Shown in pieces: positions 33,270-41,214 of a DNA stretch of 64,000 nt. Source of the stretch: an uncultured Aquimarina sp. (GTDB taxonomy: Bacteria > Bacteroidota > Bacteroidia > Flavobacteriales > Flavobacteriaceae); the NCBI RefSeq assembly GCF_947500065.1, contig NZ_CANMQT010000002.1, forward strand, positions 372,001 through 436,000, in the 5' to 3' direction. A program made the translations under genes and the position numbers. The notes under the pieces are model-generated. The model did no database searches. It was not told where the DNA came from and saw only the letters and a program-made list of their open reading frames with translations. Positions within the stretch are counted from its first letter, which is position 1. Every line of letters begins with the position of its first letter.

Positions 33270-33454
33270 TATAATTTAATCGACTGATTGGTGAATTTTT
33301 TGTTCTTTTTTATGGATGACTTATAAATATTTAGAACAAGACACTTAAAAAGGAATTATTGTTTTTTATTAATACTGTTAAAGTTATTTAGTGAAGTACT
33401 TCCCGAAAGTATAATATTAATTATTAATTCAATAATTCCTTAGCGACTTATAAA

Positions 33455-34420
33455 TTATATACCTTTCATAAATAGTCTAATTTTCTCTATTACGACATCT
33501 CCATATTCTTCTAACACAAAGTGGCCAGTATCATATATGTTATAATCAATTTTTTTGACATCTCTTTTAAAGGCTTCCGCTCCTATTTCGGGAAAAAACT
33601 CATCATTCTTACCCCATACAATTAATAATGGAGGTTGATTATCTCTCAAGTATTGTTGCCATTTAGGATATAATTTTAGATTGTTTTGATAGTCATCAAA
33701 TAAGTCAATGTTTACTTTATGCGCATTAGGTCTTGAAAGTCTTAGGTAATCTAAATGCCAAGTATCTGGATTAACACTTTCTTTATCTTTTGTCCCATGA
33801 GTATATTGCCACTTTAGCCCTTTTAAGGAAAAGGCAGGTAATAACGCTTTTTCCGTCTGTTCGTTTCGATCTTTCCAAAGCGCCTTAATACCAGACCATG
33901 CTGGACCTAATCCCTCCTCATAAGCATTTCCGTTCTGATTGATAATCGCAGTAACTCTTTCTGGATGAGCAGTAGCAATTCTAAATCCAATAGGAGCACC
34001 GTAATCTTGTATCATTAAAGTATATGAACTTAGATTCTTTTTCTCTAAGAAAGCATCTATTGTTTTAGCAATATTATCAAAAGTATATTCATATACATCA
34101 GCTGATGGAAAATCACTATTTCCAAAACCAGGATAATCTGGTGCAATCAAGTAAAACTCATCTGATAATGCATTCAATACTTTGCGATATTGATGAGACG
34201 AAGAAGGAAATCCATGTAATAATACAATCGTCGGATTTTTTGGGTTACCTGCCTCCCTGTAAGCAACATCTACTCCTTTAATATTAATCTTCTTGTATTT
34301 AATGGTGTTTTCTATAACCACTTCATAATCCTTATTAAAGGTTAAACTATGTGCTAACATGCTCGTAGTAAAAGTAATCACAAGCATAAATATAAAACGT
34401 GTTGTTGTTCGATTTTTCAT
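33455..34420 (-). CDS. Alpha/beta hydrolase, haloalkane dehalogenase-like, 2 (exported)
   Basis: A 321-residue relative of hydrolase 1, with an N-terminal hydrophobic segment (residues about 8-26), so exported or membrane-bound. It has LHGFPSSSH (oxyanion loop HGFP), the Asp nucleophile in MIQDYGAPIG, and the catalytic His in YDTGHFVLEEYG. HGFP resembles epoxide hydrolases more than dehalogenases, and again Tyr stands beside the Asp. It follows the DUF1348 gene by 17 bp and is probably under the TetR operator at 34864-34881. The substrate is unknown. Confidence 0.85.
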   Translation of the reverse strand: MKNRTTTRFIFMLVITFTTSMLAHSLTFNKDYEVVIENTIKYKKINIKGVDVAYREAGNPKNPTIVLLHGFPSSSHQYRKVLNALSDEFYLIAPDYPGFGNSDFPSADVYEYTFDNIAKTIDAFLEKKNLSSYTLMIQDYGAPIGFRIATAHPERVTAIINQNGNAYEEGLGPAWSGIKALWKDRNEQTEKALLPAFSLKGLKWQYTHGTKDKESVNPDTWHLDYLRLSRPNAHKVNIDLFDDYQNNLKLYPKWQQYLRDNQPPLLIVWGKNDEFFPEIGAEAFKRDVKKIDYNIYDTGHFVLEEYGDVVIEKIRLFMKGI

Positions 34421-34437
34421 TTTTATATATATTTAAA

Positions 34438-34848
34438 TTATAATTTTCTTTCTGACTCTAATATTTCCAAATCGTTAATACTGGCATATCTTTTTTTCAT
34501 TAATCCATTTTCGTCAAACTCCCAATTTTCATTACCGTATGCCCTGAACCATTGATTGTTTTTGTTTCGATATTCATACTCAAATCGCACCGCAATCCTA
34601 TTATCTCGATATGCCCATAATTCTTTTCTAAGTCTATAATTGAGTTCTTTTTCCCATTTATCTCTGAGAAATTCCTGTACTTCTTCTCGTCCATTAATGA
34701 ATTGATTTCGATTGCGCCATTCAGTTTCTAGACTATAAGCCTTTGATATAGCTATTGGATCTTTAGTATTCCAGGCATCTTCTGCCATCTGAACCTTTTG
34801 TTTTGCCGTTTCTTCTGTAAAAGGAGGCAAAGGGAATTTTTTTTCCAT
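34438..34848 (-). CDS. DUF1348 nuclear transport factor 2-like protein
   Basis: A 136-residue DUF1348 protein. The family's hallmarks are [42 protein letters not shown] and [10 protein letters not shown], ending [18 protein letters not shown]. These small NTF2-fold proteins lack a defined reaction. It is the first gene of an operon with hydrolase 2, and a perfect TetR-type palindrome lies 15 bp before it. Confidence 0.9.
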   Translation of the reverse strand: MEKKFPLPPFTEETAKQKVQMAEDAWNTKDPIAISKAYSLETEWRNRNQFINGREEVQEFLRDKWEKELNYRLRKELWAYRDNRIAVRFEYEYRNKNNQWFRAYGNENWEFDENGLMKKRYASINDLEILESERKL

Positions 34849-34863
34849 TATTAAAATTTATTA

Positions 34864-34881
34864 TTACCGAACGTTCGGTAA
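34864..34881. promoter_or_regulatory. TetR operator before the DUF1348-hydrolase operon
   Basis: Perfect 18-bp palindrome TTACCGAACGTTCGGTAA. The same site with one change (TTACCAAACGTTCGGTAA) is at 35493-35510 before the tetR gene. It lies 15 bp upstream of the DUF1348 start and 20 bp after the tetR stop. Confidence 0.85.
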
Positions 34882-34901
34882 ATTATTATTGTAAAAAAAT
34901 A

Positions 34902-35462
34902 TTATACTTTATACTTAAGCTTTATATCTTCTAAAGTATCCAAAAACAAGCTGTTGTCAGACATTGCATTAGATACCACAAGACTTCCTTGTATACTTAT
35001 TAAACCTTGTTTTGCGATTTTAGTGGATTGATCTGTGTTAAGTCCGAACTCTAATCCAAATTCTGTGAAATTTCTTATCCATCTATCCATTTCTTCTTTT
35101 ATTTGATCTCCAAAAATTTCCATTCCAGATTCCATTGATAAGGATCTTAGCACACAGGTTTCTTTTCCATCATCGTATAGTTCCTTTATTCTGGTTAAAA
35201 CCATTTCCAACCTTTCCTCTTTCAAAATTTTTTTATCCATCAGTAACTCATACAGATTCTTATGCAACCAATCCGAAGAATATGATAATACCGCTAAACC
35301 AATTCCTTTTTTACCATCTGGAAAACGATGATAAAGACTTGCTTTTTTTAAACCAGCTCCTTCTGCCAGTTCATTTAAACTGGCTCCTTCATAACCTTTA
35401 GCCCTAAATACTTGATTAAGGCCTTCCATTAATTGTTTATCTTCTACTTTTACTGGTCTCAT
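34902..35462 (-). CDS. TetR/AcrR-family transcriptional regulator
   Basis: A 186-residue TetR regulator. The HTH (about 14-45) reads AKGYEGASLNELAEGAGLKKASLYHRF, the usual family pattern; the C-terminal part is the ligand-binding region. The start is the ATG at 35462, which lies only 7 bp from a perfect -7 box, so the transcript may be nearly leaderless (Met12 is another option). Palindromes at its promoter and before the DUF1348 gene make it the likely repressor of itself and of the hydrolase operon. The effector is unknown. Confidence 0.92.
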   Translation of the reverse strand: MRPVKVEDKQLMEGLNQVFRAKGYEGASLNELAEGAGLKKASLYHRFPDGKKGIGLAVLSYSSDWLHKNLYELLMDKKILKEERLEMVLTRIKELYDDGKETCVLRSLSMESGMEIFGDQIKEEMDRWIRNFTEFGLEFGLNTDQSTKIAKQGLISIQGSLVVSNAMSDNSLFLDTLEDIKLKYKV

Positions 35463-35469
35463 AACAAAA

Positions 35470-35499
35470 CAAAGATATCGATAAATAGTTTTTTACCAA
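35470..35499 (-). promoter_or_regulatory. Consensus Bacteroidota promoter of tetR
   Basis: Minus-strand TTG (35499-35497), 19 nt, TATCTTTG (35477-35470): an exact match to TTG-N19-TAnnTTTG. The TTG lies inside the TetR operator, so repressor binding would block sigma contact. Confidence 0.8.
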
Positions 35500-35510
35500 A
35501 CGTTCGGTAA
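35493..35510. promoter_or_regulatory. TetR operator before its own gene
   Basis: TTACCAAACGTTCGGTAA, 17 of 18 positions as in the perfect site at 34864-34881. It overlaps the -33 element of the tetR promoter. Confidence 0.85.
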
Positions 35511-35556
35511 TTAATTAACTTGTTTTTAACACTCCGCTTTCTATTTTAGAAATTAT

Positions 35557-36834
35557 CTAAAAATATTGTCCGATTCCAAACACAAAACCATTGGTAGCAT
35601 CTTCAGTAATTCCATATCCGTAATCTATTCTGAAAATCGCATTAAAAATGCGCTTGTGCATAAAACGAAGCCCTACACCTGGATATACTCTAAAATTTTG
35701 AGTATCCCCAAAATCTCCGAAATCTCCTCCAGGATTTCGCCAGCTACCTCCATCTACAAAAACATTGCTTTGTAATACAAACCAATCTTTATCATATAAA
35801 GTGTGTCTATATTCTGTATTAAGCACGATTACACCAGTTCCTCTATCAATAGTATTACCAACTCCTCGGATATTTAAGTTGTTATCAACCGCAAATGGCG
35901 CAAATGGTGAATCATCATTGGTTGCCAATCCAAGACGTAGTCGAGATGCCCAATTACCTTTACTACCTATTCTATGATAATACATAAAGTCATTCCAACC
36001 AATTAAAAAGTCGGGAAGTACATTTTCTGTACTAATCACATATTGAAAATTAGCTATACTTCTAAATCCAGAGACATATTGAAAATCATAATCAAGATTG
36101 TTATACTCATAGATCAACTTATATAGTAATTTATTTACATCAAAATCCAACGGAACATCGGGACCTGTTGCTCCTCTTTTGTACGTATAATCTTCATTAA
36201 AATAATTCACCCCGAGTTCTATTCTATTCTGAAAATTAAATTCATACAGCCCTAAAAGCTCATAAGATGTATTGTTGTATTTATAATCTGCTGTACCCGT
36301 ATCCAAAAATACTGGTTCCTGAGTGGTGAGATTCTGATAATTAAAAGCCAGTCCTATTTTACTACTAAACAAATAAGGAGCTCTTATATTTAGCCCAAAA
36401 GAACTATATATATCATCTTGATAAAATCCTCCCAATGTTATATTCTGACCAAAAAGATTAAACTCATATACTCCAACTCTAAAAGCAAATTCGTCATCAT
36501 TAGTGGTATACACATTAGCGCTAGGAATAATCGTAAAATTCTCTTCTATTGTATAAAAAACATTGTATTCGCCTTCATTTTGGGCATTAAATACCTGATA
36601 ATATGCATGAGAAACAGAAGGTAACCTTTTAATCCTCTTAATATCTTCTTCTATAGCAATAGAATCCAATGTATTTCCCGCTTTTACTTTTGCAATTTTC
36701 TTGATGAATGATGCTTTAGTTTTTTTGTTTCCTTGTACTTTTAAGTCAACAATTTTTAATTCTTGCATAAACCCCTTAGTACAAAAAAGAAGGAAGCTAC
36801 ATAAAATCAATACTAGGCAATTGGTTTTAATCAT
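35557..36834 (-). CDS. Omp85/BamA-like outer membrane protein
   Basis: A 425-residue protein with a signal peptide, one POTRA-like domain (about 25-105, VDLKVQGNKKTKASFIKKIAKVKAGNTLD) and a C-terminal barrel of the bacterial surface antigen (D15) type. Barrel features are DNNLNIRGVGNTIDRGTG, like the VRGY loop of Omp85, and FGIGQYF with a terminal aromatic. It is shorter than BamA (one POTRA domain), as in small Omp85 proteins of Bacteroidota. It starts within the last codons of the GH113-like gene (8-bp overlap), so they are co-transcribed. The client is unknown. Confidence 0.85.
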   Translation of the reverse strand: MIKTNCLVLILCSFLLFCTKGFMQELKIVDLKVQGNKKTKASFIKKIAKVKAGNTLDSIAIEEDIKRIKRLPSVSHAYYQVFNAQNEGEYNVFYTIEENFTIIPSANVYTTNDDEFAFRVGVYEFNLFGQNITLGGFYQDDIYSSFGLNIRAPYLFSSKIGLAFNYQNLTTQEPVFLDTGTADYKYNNTSYELLGLYEFNFQNRIELGVNYFNEDYTYKRGATGPDVPLDFDVNKLLYKLIYEYNNLDYDFQYVSGFRSIANFQYVISTENVLPDFLIGWNDFMYYHRIGSKGNWASRLRLGLATNDDSPFAPFAVDNNLNIRGVGNTIDRGTGVIVLNTEYRHTLYDKDWFVLQSNVFVDGGSWRNPGGDFGDFGDTQNFRVYPGVGLRFMHKRIFNAIFRIDYGYGITEDATNGFVFGIGQYF

Positions 36835-37825
36835 CTTTATAAAGTGATTGTATTAATTTTTCTGATGGTTTATTTTGTATCGTAAATCTATTATTATCTT
36901 CTCCTCCAACTTCGTCATGATTATGATACCATTTCCAAAGAAATCCTCCAGCAAACCAGGATTCATTCCAAAACTCTCCGTACAAAGCTGACAATGCATT
37001 ACTTTGAGCTTCTAGATTAACATTACCATTCGTTCTATTAGAATCCCAAGGTTCTTTTCCTGTATAATGAACACTTCTATATCCATATTCTGTAAACAAA
37101 ACCGGTTTCCCGATTGTTCCTTGTAGCGCAACTATTTTACTTTTATGAATCTCCCAACCTTTCTTCATCTCTTCTATAGTTGGTGTCTTACTATCAGAAA
37201 CAGGAAAATATGCGTCAACTCCTATGTAATCCAATTGATCCCAAAAAGGAGCATTAGCGAACTGGTCCCAATTTTCTGCATAAGTCAATTTTCCTTTATA
37301 TACAGCTCTTATATCCTGTATTAACTGACTCCAATATTCTGGTCTCTTTTGTACAAAAGTGTGTAATTCCGTGCCTATGCACAAAATTGGAACTTTCATC
37401 TCCTGAGCTAACTTGGCATACAACATAATGAAATCCTCATAGGATTTTTCAAAAGTATTCCAGTCTTCTTCAGAATCCATAGAAATATTGCCTGTAAACT
37501 CTCCTCGCCAAACCCAAATCTGTGGCTTCAGCATTATTTTAATTCCTTTTTGGTTCAGTAACTCAATTGTACGTTTCGCTCCATCCGCTCGCTCTCCCCA
37601 CCATTGTCTTTCTGTATTAAAAATGACAGATGGTTCTTTTAAATTCTTCACAAAGCCAAAAGGCATTACTGCTGCCCAATTTGCATTTACACGAACTACA
37701 GGGTCTATATTAGTATCATTAATTTCTTTAGGAGAAGCTACAAAACTAATTCCGTTAATTTTAGATTTCTGCCCAGAACAACTACAAAAAAATAAGCTAA
37801 TCAGCAGCATAAAAAGGTTTCGCAT
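36827..37825 (-). CDS. GH113-like glycoside hydrolase, lipoprotein
   Basis: A 332-residue lipoprotein (LFFCSCSG lipobox, Cys about 14 or 16) with a TIM barrel resembling GH113/GH26-type mannanases. The likely acid/base is Glu in CIGTELHTF and the nucleophile Glu in LFTEYGYRS, both at the expected strand ends. NWAAVMPFGF and WKWYHNH match relatives annotated as GH113 or cellulase-like lipoproteins. The start codon lies in the loop of a perfect 15-bp hairpin (37801-37848). It overlaps the Omp85-like gene downstream. The substrate is not certain. Confidence 0.8.
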   Translation of the reverse strand: MRNLFMLLISLFFCSCSGQKSKINGISFVASPKEINDTNIDPVVRVNANWAAVMPFGFVKNLKEPSVIFNTERQWWGERADGAKRTIELLNQKGIKIMLKPQIWVWRGEFTGNISMDSEEDWNTFEKSYEDFIMLYAKLAQEMKVPILCIGTELHTFVQKRPEYWSQLIQDIRAVYKGKLTYAENWDQFANAPFWDQLDYIGVDAYFPVSDSKTPTIEEMKKGWEIHKSKIVALQGTIGKPVLFTEYGYRSVHYTGKEPWDSNRTNGNVNLEAQSNALSALYGEFWNESWFAGGFLWKWYHNHDEVGGEDNNRFTIQNKPSEKLIQSLYKDD

Positions 37826-37848
37826 GTTTTACTTTTTTATGCTGCTGA
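37801..37848 (-). promoter_or_regulatory. 15-bp hairpin with start codon in the loop
   Basis: Left arm TCAGCAGCATAAAAA (37801-37815) and right arm TTTTTATGCTGCTGA (37834-37848) are perfectly complementary. The 18-nt loop holds the GH113 start codon (37823-37825). In mRNA the AUG would sit in the loop and codons 4-9 in the 3' arm, so the fold could regulate initiation. Confidence 0.65.
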
Positions 37849-37874
37849 AAATACAATTTATATTTTATAATAGC

Positions 37875-38810
37875 CTAAAATATAGCTCTTAAACCTATAC
37901 TAAATGTTTGACCTAAGCCTTGAAAATTATTCCCTCTAACAATTTTTCCAAAAGATGCTTCTAAATTTAAAATATCCGTCAATTGATATTTTCCTCCAAG
38001 ACCTAATGATGTAGAATTCTGAGCAAAATCATTTCCTAAGTCAAGAAGAAAAGCTTGTTGGGTATTTATAAAAACCGTTGATTTTGATGTTGGAAAGTAA
38101 CTCAGAAAAGCACTCAAAGGTAAAAACAAACTATTATTTGCAAACCGTTCGCTTACATTTTCTTGTGATCCATCTGCTTCACTTGACTTTTCTCCAAAAT
38201 TATATTTAAAATCTACTTCAGTAAAAACCTGCCATTTATTACCTCCGAAAGTATGGTCAAAAAAGAATTTTGTTTCCCAAGCAAAACTTCTCTGATCTAA
38301 AAATGAAAAAACATCATCATTAACCGTATCAGGAGCATCTTCGAATACTGGAATAATAAAGGATGTGGTAAAAGAGAAATTAGCTATACTTCTAAATGGT
38401 TGTACTCTAATTGCTGGAGCTATTGTTGTTAATCCAGATCTTCTATCATTACCATTATCTTCAAAACTAAAGACATCTAAAGCTCCTTGACCTCCTAATG
38501 CATTTGATCTAACTTGAAAAACTGCTCCAACATTTATTCGTGAATTCTCGCTAATCCCCGTAAATATTTCTGTAGTATTGGTGAAAAATGTTTGCCTATC
38601 TATAGTAACAGAGCTTGATCTTGAGTCAGTTCGTTCTGTTTGGGTATAAATACTGTTAAAAAATTTAATATCCCACTGCCCTTTTTTTAATAATTTTGAT
38701 GGTGTAAACTCTTGTATATTCGATACATCAGGATCATCATCCTGAGCAAATCCAAAAGTGATTGTTAGGCATAGAAAAAGCGTAGTTATGATATTTTTAG
38801 TTGATTTCAT
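37875..38810 (-). CDS. Outer membrane beta-barrel protein, transporter-like
   Basis: A 311-residue exported protein with a signal peptide (ending GFAQ) and a beta-barrel pattern of alternating residues, closing with FSIGLRAIF (terminal Phe). The EFTPSKLLKKGQWDIKFFNSIYTQT start resembles 'transporter' barrels related to the phenol-degradation MetA-like family, which I cannot confirm. A DUF547 gene lies 66 bp upstream on the same strand and a GH113 gene 50 bp downstream. A role in the envelope is likely; the ligand is unknown. Confidence 0.7.
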   Translation of the reverse strand: MKSTKNIITTLFLCLTITFGFAQDDDPDVSNIQEFTPSKLLKKGQWDIKFFNSIYTQTERTDSRSSSVTIDRQTFFTNTTEIFTGISENSRINVGAVFQVRSNALGGQGALDVFSFEDNGNDRRSGLTTIAPAIRVQPFRSIANFSFTTSFIIPVFEDAPDTVNDDVFSFLDQRSFAWETKFFFDHTFGGNKWQVFTEVDFKYNFGEKSSEADGSQENVSERFANNSLFLPLSAFLSYFPTSKSTVFINTQQAFLLDLGNDFAQNSTSLGLGGKYQLTDILNLEASFGKIVRGNNFQGLGQTFSIGLRAIF

Positions 38811-38876
38811 GATGTAAGTAAATTATATGATTAAAGCATTTTAAGGATTGGTTACCTTATTTGTATGATATTATAT

Positions 38877-39587
38877 TTATTTGATGATATTTAAACTCCA
38901 GTTGTACGAGTAATACGATACTTTTGTCCCTGCAGGTATTTTTTCTTTTCTGAATTGATTCACATAATCTATCTCCGAACCGTTTTGTGTAAAATCACCT
39001 TTGTACCATTCAAAAATTTGAGAAAGTTGAACCTTTTTCCCTTTTACTTTGATAAAATTAGGATTGTTTAAAGCTATTGTTGTCTGACGCTGTAGTTGCT
39101 TTTCCAAAATAGATGGTTTATATGCTTCCGGAATAATAGGAGGACATCCTAATCCTGCACACACTAAAGCAAAGTGAAAACGAGCTTCGGTTGGAAAATT
39201 TTTACGTAGTATTTTATTTTCCAGGTCATTCAGCGTAGTTGTCTTACCTCCTAATGTATATTTAATTTTGTCAAAAAAACCTTTAATATCTAGAGGTGAT
39301 TTTGTTGGATAATTATCTACAATTCCCTTAATAACAGCTAGATTATACGCATTAATAAAAAACGCCTGAAACGTTTTAGTGTCACTTTTAGAAACACTGA
39401 TTTTAGAAGCTATAGCTAATAGTTGATCTAAGGTAGCAGGATTATTTTTTATTGTTTTATAATCTATTCTTCCATTAGATACATGTTTTTTAAAGAACGC
39501 ATCAGACTTCGCAAAAAAGTCCGTAGTATCCTGTGAAAAACCAACAGTAACCATTAGAAAAGTTAGTATAAATAGTATTTTTTTCAT
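38877..39587 (-). CDS. DUF547 protein, exported, second copy
   Basis: A 236-residue DUF547 protein. The ATG at 39587 gives a proper signal peptide (MKKILFILTFLMVTVGFSQ); the frame extends further upstream but without a signal. It shares FFINAYNLAVIKGIVDNYP, LNDLENKILR and a cysteine-containing HFALVCAGLGCPP with the paralogue at 21940, and ends YYSYNWSLN as that one ends KYDWSLN. Fold predicted papain-like, activity unknown. It lies upstream of a barrel gene and divergent from the flavoprotein/polyferredoxin pair. Confidence 0.88.
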   Translation of the reverse strand: MKKILFILTFLMVTVGFSQDTTDFFAKSDAFFKKHVSNGRIDYKTIKNNPATLDQLLAIASKISVSKSDTKTFQAFFINAYNLAVIKGIVDNYPTKSPLDIKGFFDKIKYTLGGKTTTLNDLENKILRKNFPTEARFHFALVCAGLGCPPIIPEAYKPSILEKQLQRQTTIALNNPNFIKVKGKKVQLSQIFEWYKGDFTQNGSEIDYVNQFRKEKIPAGTKVSYYSYNWSLNIIK

Positions 39588-39909
39588 GATTTGATGTTTT
39601 AAAAACTTCACTAAATGAAGTCGTTTTAAATATGAGTTAAAGTATTTTAAGTTTACCTCGGTAACTCGCATTGAGTCGAAGGGTTCATTTGCTACTTACA
39701 TTTTTTTTGAATTTATTTAAACAGCGTATATATTCATTCTTAAAGCAGAAAGCCACGTTCGAATTGCTTATCAAAACTTACAAAAACTTGGCTTTTTAGA
39801 TTAATTCTAAATTATTAATACTCTTTAAGTTCTTATATTTATGAACGACTGACAGACCGAAGCTTTATTTTTTTAAGCTAAAAATCGAATTCAACTAACA
39901 CAAATCTTT

Positions 39910-41211
39910 ATGGAACATATTGTTATTATCGGCAATGGAATTTCTGGTGTTACTGCTGCAAGGCATATCAGGAAAATGTCCGATAAAAAAATCACTATTG
40001 TCTCTGCTGAGACGGATTATTTCTTTTCTCGTACGGCTTTAATGTACGTCTATATGGGGCATATGAAATTTGAACACACGCAACCTTATGAAAATTGGTT
40101 TTGGGAAAAAAATCGAATTGAATTAAAAAAGGGGTTTGTTTCTAAAATAGATCACCAAAAAAGTCAATTAATTTTCGATAGTGGAAAAAATCTACAATAT
40201 GACAAACTTATTATCGCCACAGGTTCCAAACCAAACAAGTTCGGATGGCCTGGTCAGGATCTGGATGGTGTAATGGGAATGTATCACAAACAAGATCTTG
40301 AAAATCTTGAAAAGTACGCTCCTACAAATAAAGTTTGTAAAAGAGCGGTAATTGTTGGAGGAGGACTAATAGGAATAGAATTAGCAGAAATGCTGCACTC
40401 TAGAGGCATCCCTGTTACTTTTTTAGTTAGAGAAGATAGTTTCTGGAATGGCGTTCTTCCTGCAGGAGAAAGTGGGATGATCAATAGACATATCAAGAAT
40501 CACCATATTGATCTTCGTTTAGGGATGAATCTAAAGGAAATCATTGCTGATGATAACGGAAAGGTAAAAGCCGCAGTAATTCAGGAAACTGGAGAAGTAA
40601 TTGATTGTGATGTTGTAGGTTTAACTGCTGGTGTATCACCAAATGTTAGTTTCTTAAAAGATTCTGGGATTGAATTAGGAAGAGGTGTAAAAGTGAATCG
40701 TTTTCTAGAAACAAACATTCCTAATATTTATGCGATTGGTGATTGTGCGGAACAACATGAAGCTATAGGAAACCGCAGACCTATCGAAGCTGTATGGTAT
40801 ACAGGCAGAATGATGGGTGAAACGGTTGCGCAGACTATCTGCGGTAATAAAATCGAATATAAACCTGGACATTGGTTTAATAGTGCTAAGTTTCTTGATA
40901 TAGAGTATCAAACCTATGGATGGGTATTTGGTAAACCCAAAGAATATGAAGAACAATTTCATTGGATACATAAGGATGACACAAAATGTGTTACTGTATC
41001 TTACCATAAAGAAACCCGAGGATTTCTTGGTATAAATACTTTTGGAATACGAATGCGTCATGAAGTATTTAACAAATGGCTTACAGAGAAAAAAGATGTG
41101 GATTTTGTCATGAAACATCTGTTAGAAGCCAATTTTGATCCAGAGTTTTTTAAACATTTCGAAAAAGATATTTTAAATGCTTTTCAAAAGCAACAAACAA
41201 TAAACGCATAA
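39910..41211 (+). CDS. FAD/NAD(P)-dependent oxidoreductase
   Basis: A 433-residue flavoprotein of the nitrite reductase NirB/rubredoxin reductase-like class (Pyr_redox_2). It has the FAD Rossmann motif VIIGNGISGVTAARHI, the NAD-binding VIVGGGLIGIELAEML, and the second FAD motif YAIGDCAEQ. The C-terminal about 120 residues form an extra domain. It is 3 bp upstream of a polyferredoxin-like membrane protein, so it probably exchanges electrons with it. The final acceptor is unknown; pairs like this occur near DUF547 and arsenosugar genes in some Bacteroidota, from memory. Confidence 0.88.
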   Translation: MEHIVIIGNGISGVTAARHIRKMSDKKITIVSAETDYFFSRTALMYVYMGHMKFEHTQPYENWFWEKNRIELKKGFVSKIDHQKSQLIFDSGKNLQYDKLIIATGSKPNKFGWPGQDLDGVMGMYHKQDLENLEKYAPTNKVCKRAVIVGGGLIGIELAEMLHSRGIPVTFLVREDSFWNGVLPAGESGMINRHIKNHHIDLRLGMNLKEIIADDNGKVKAAVIQETGEVIDCDVVGLTAGVSPNVSFLKDSGIELGRGVKVNRFLETNIPNIYAIGDCAEQHEAIGNRRPIEAVWYTGRMMGETVAQTICGNKIEYKPGHWFNSAKFLDIEYQTYGWVFGKPKEYEEQFHWIHKDDTKCVTVSYHKETRGFLGINTFGIRMRHEVFNKWLTEKKDVDFVMKHLLEANFDPEFFKHFEKDILNAFQKQQTINA

Positions 41212-41214
41212 ACC

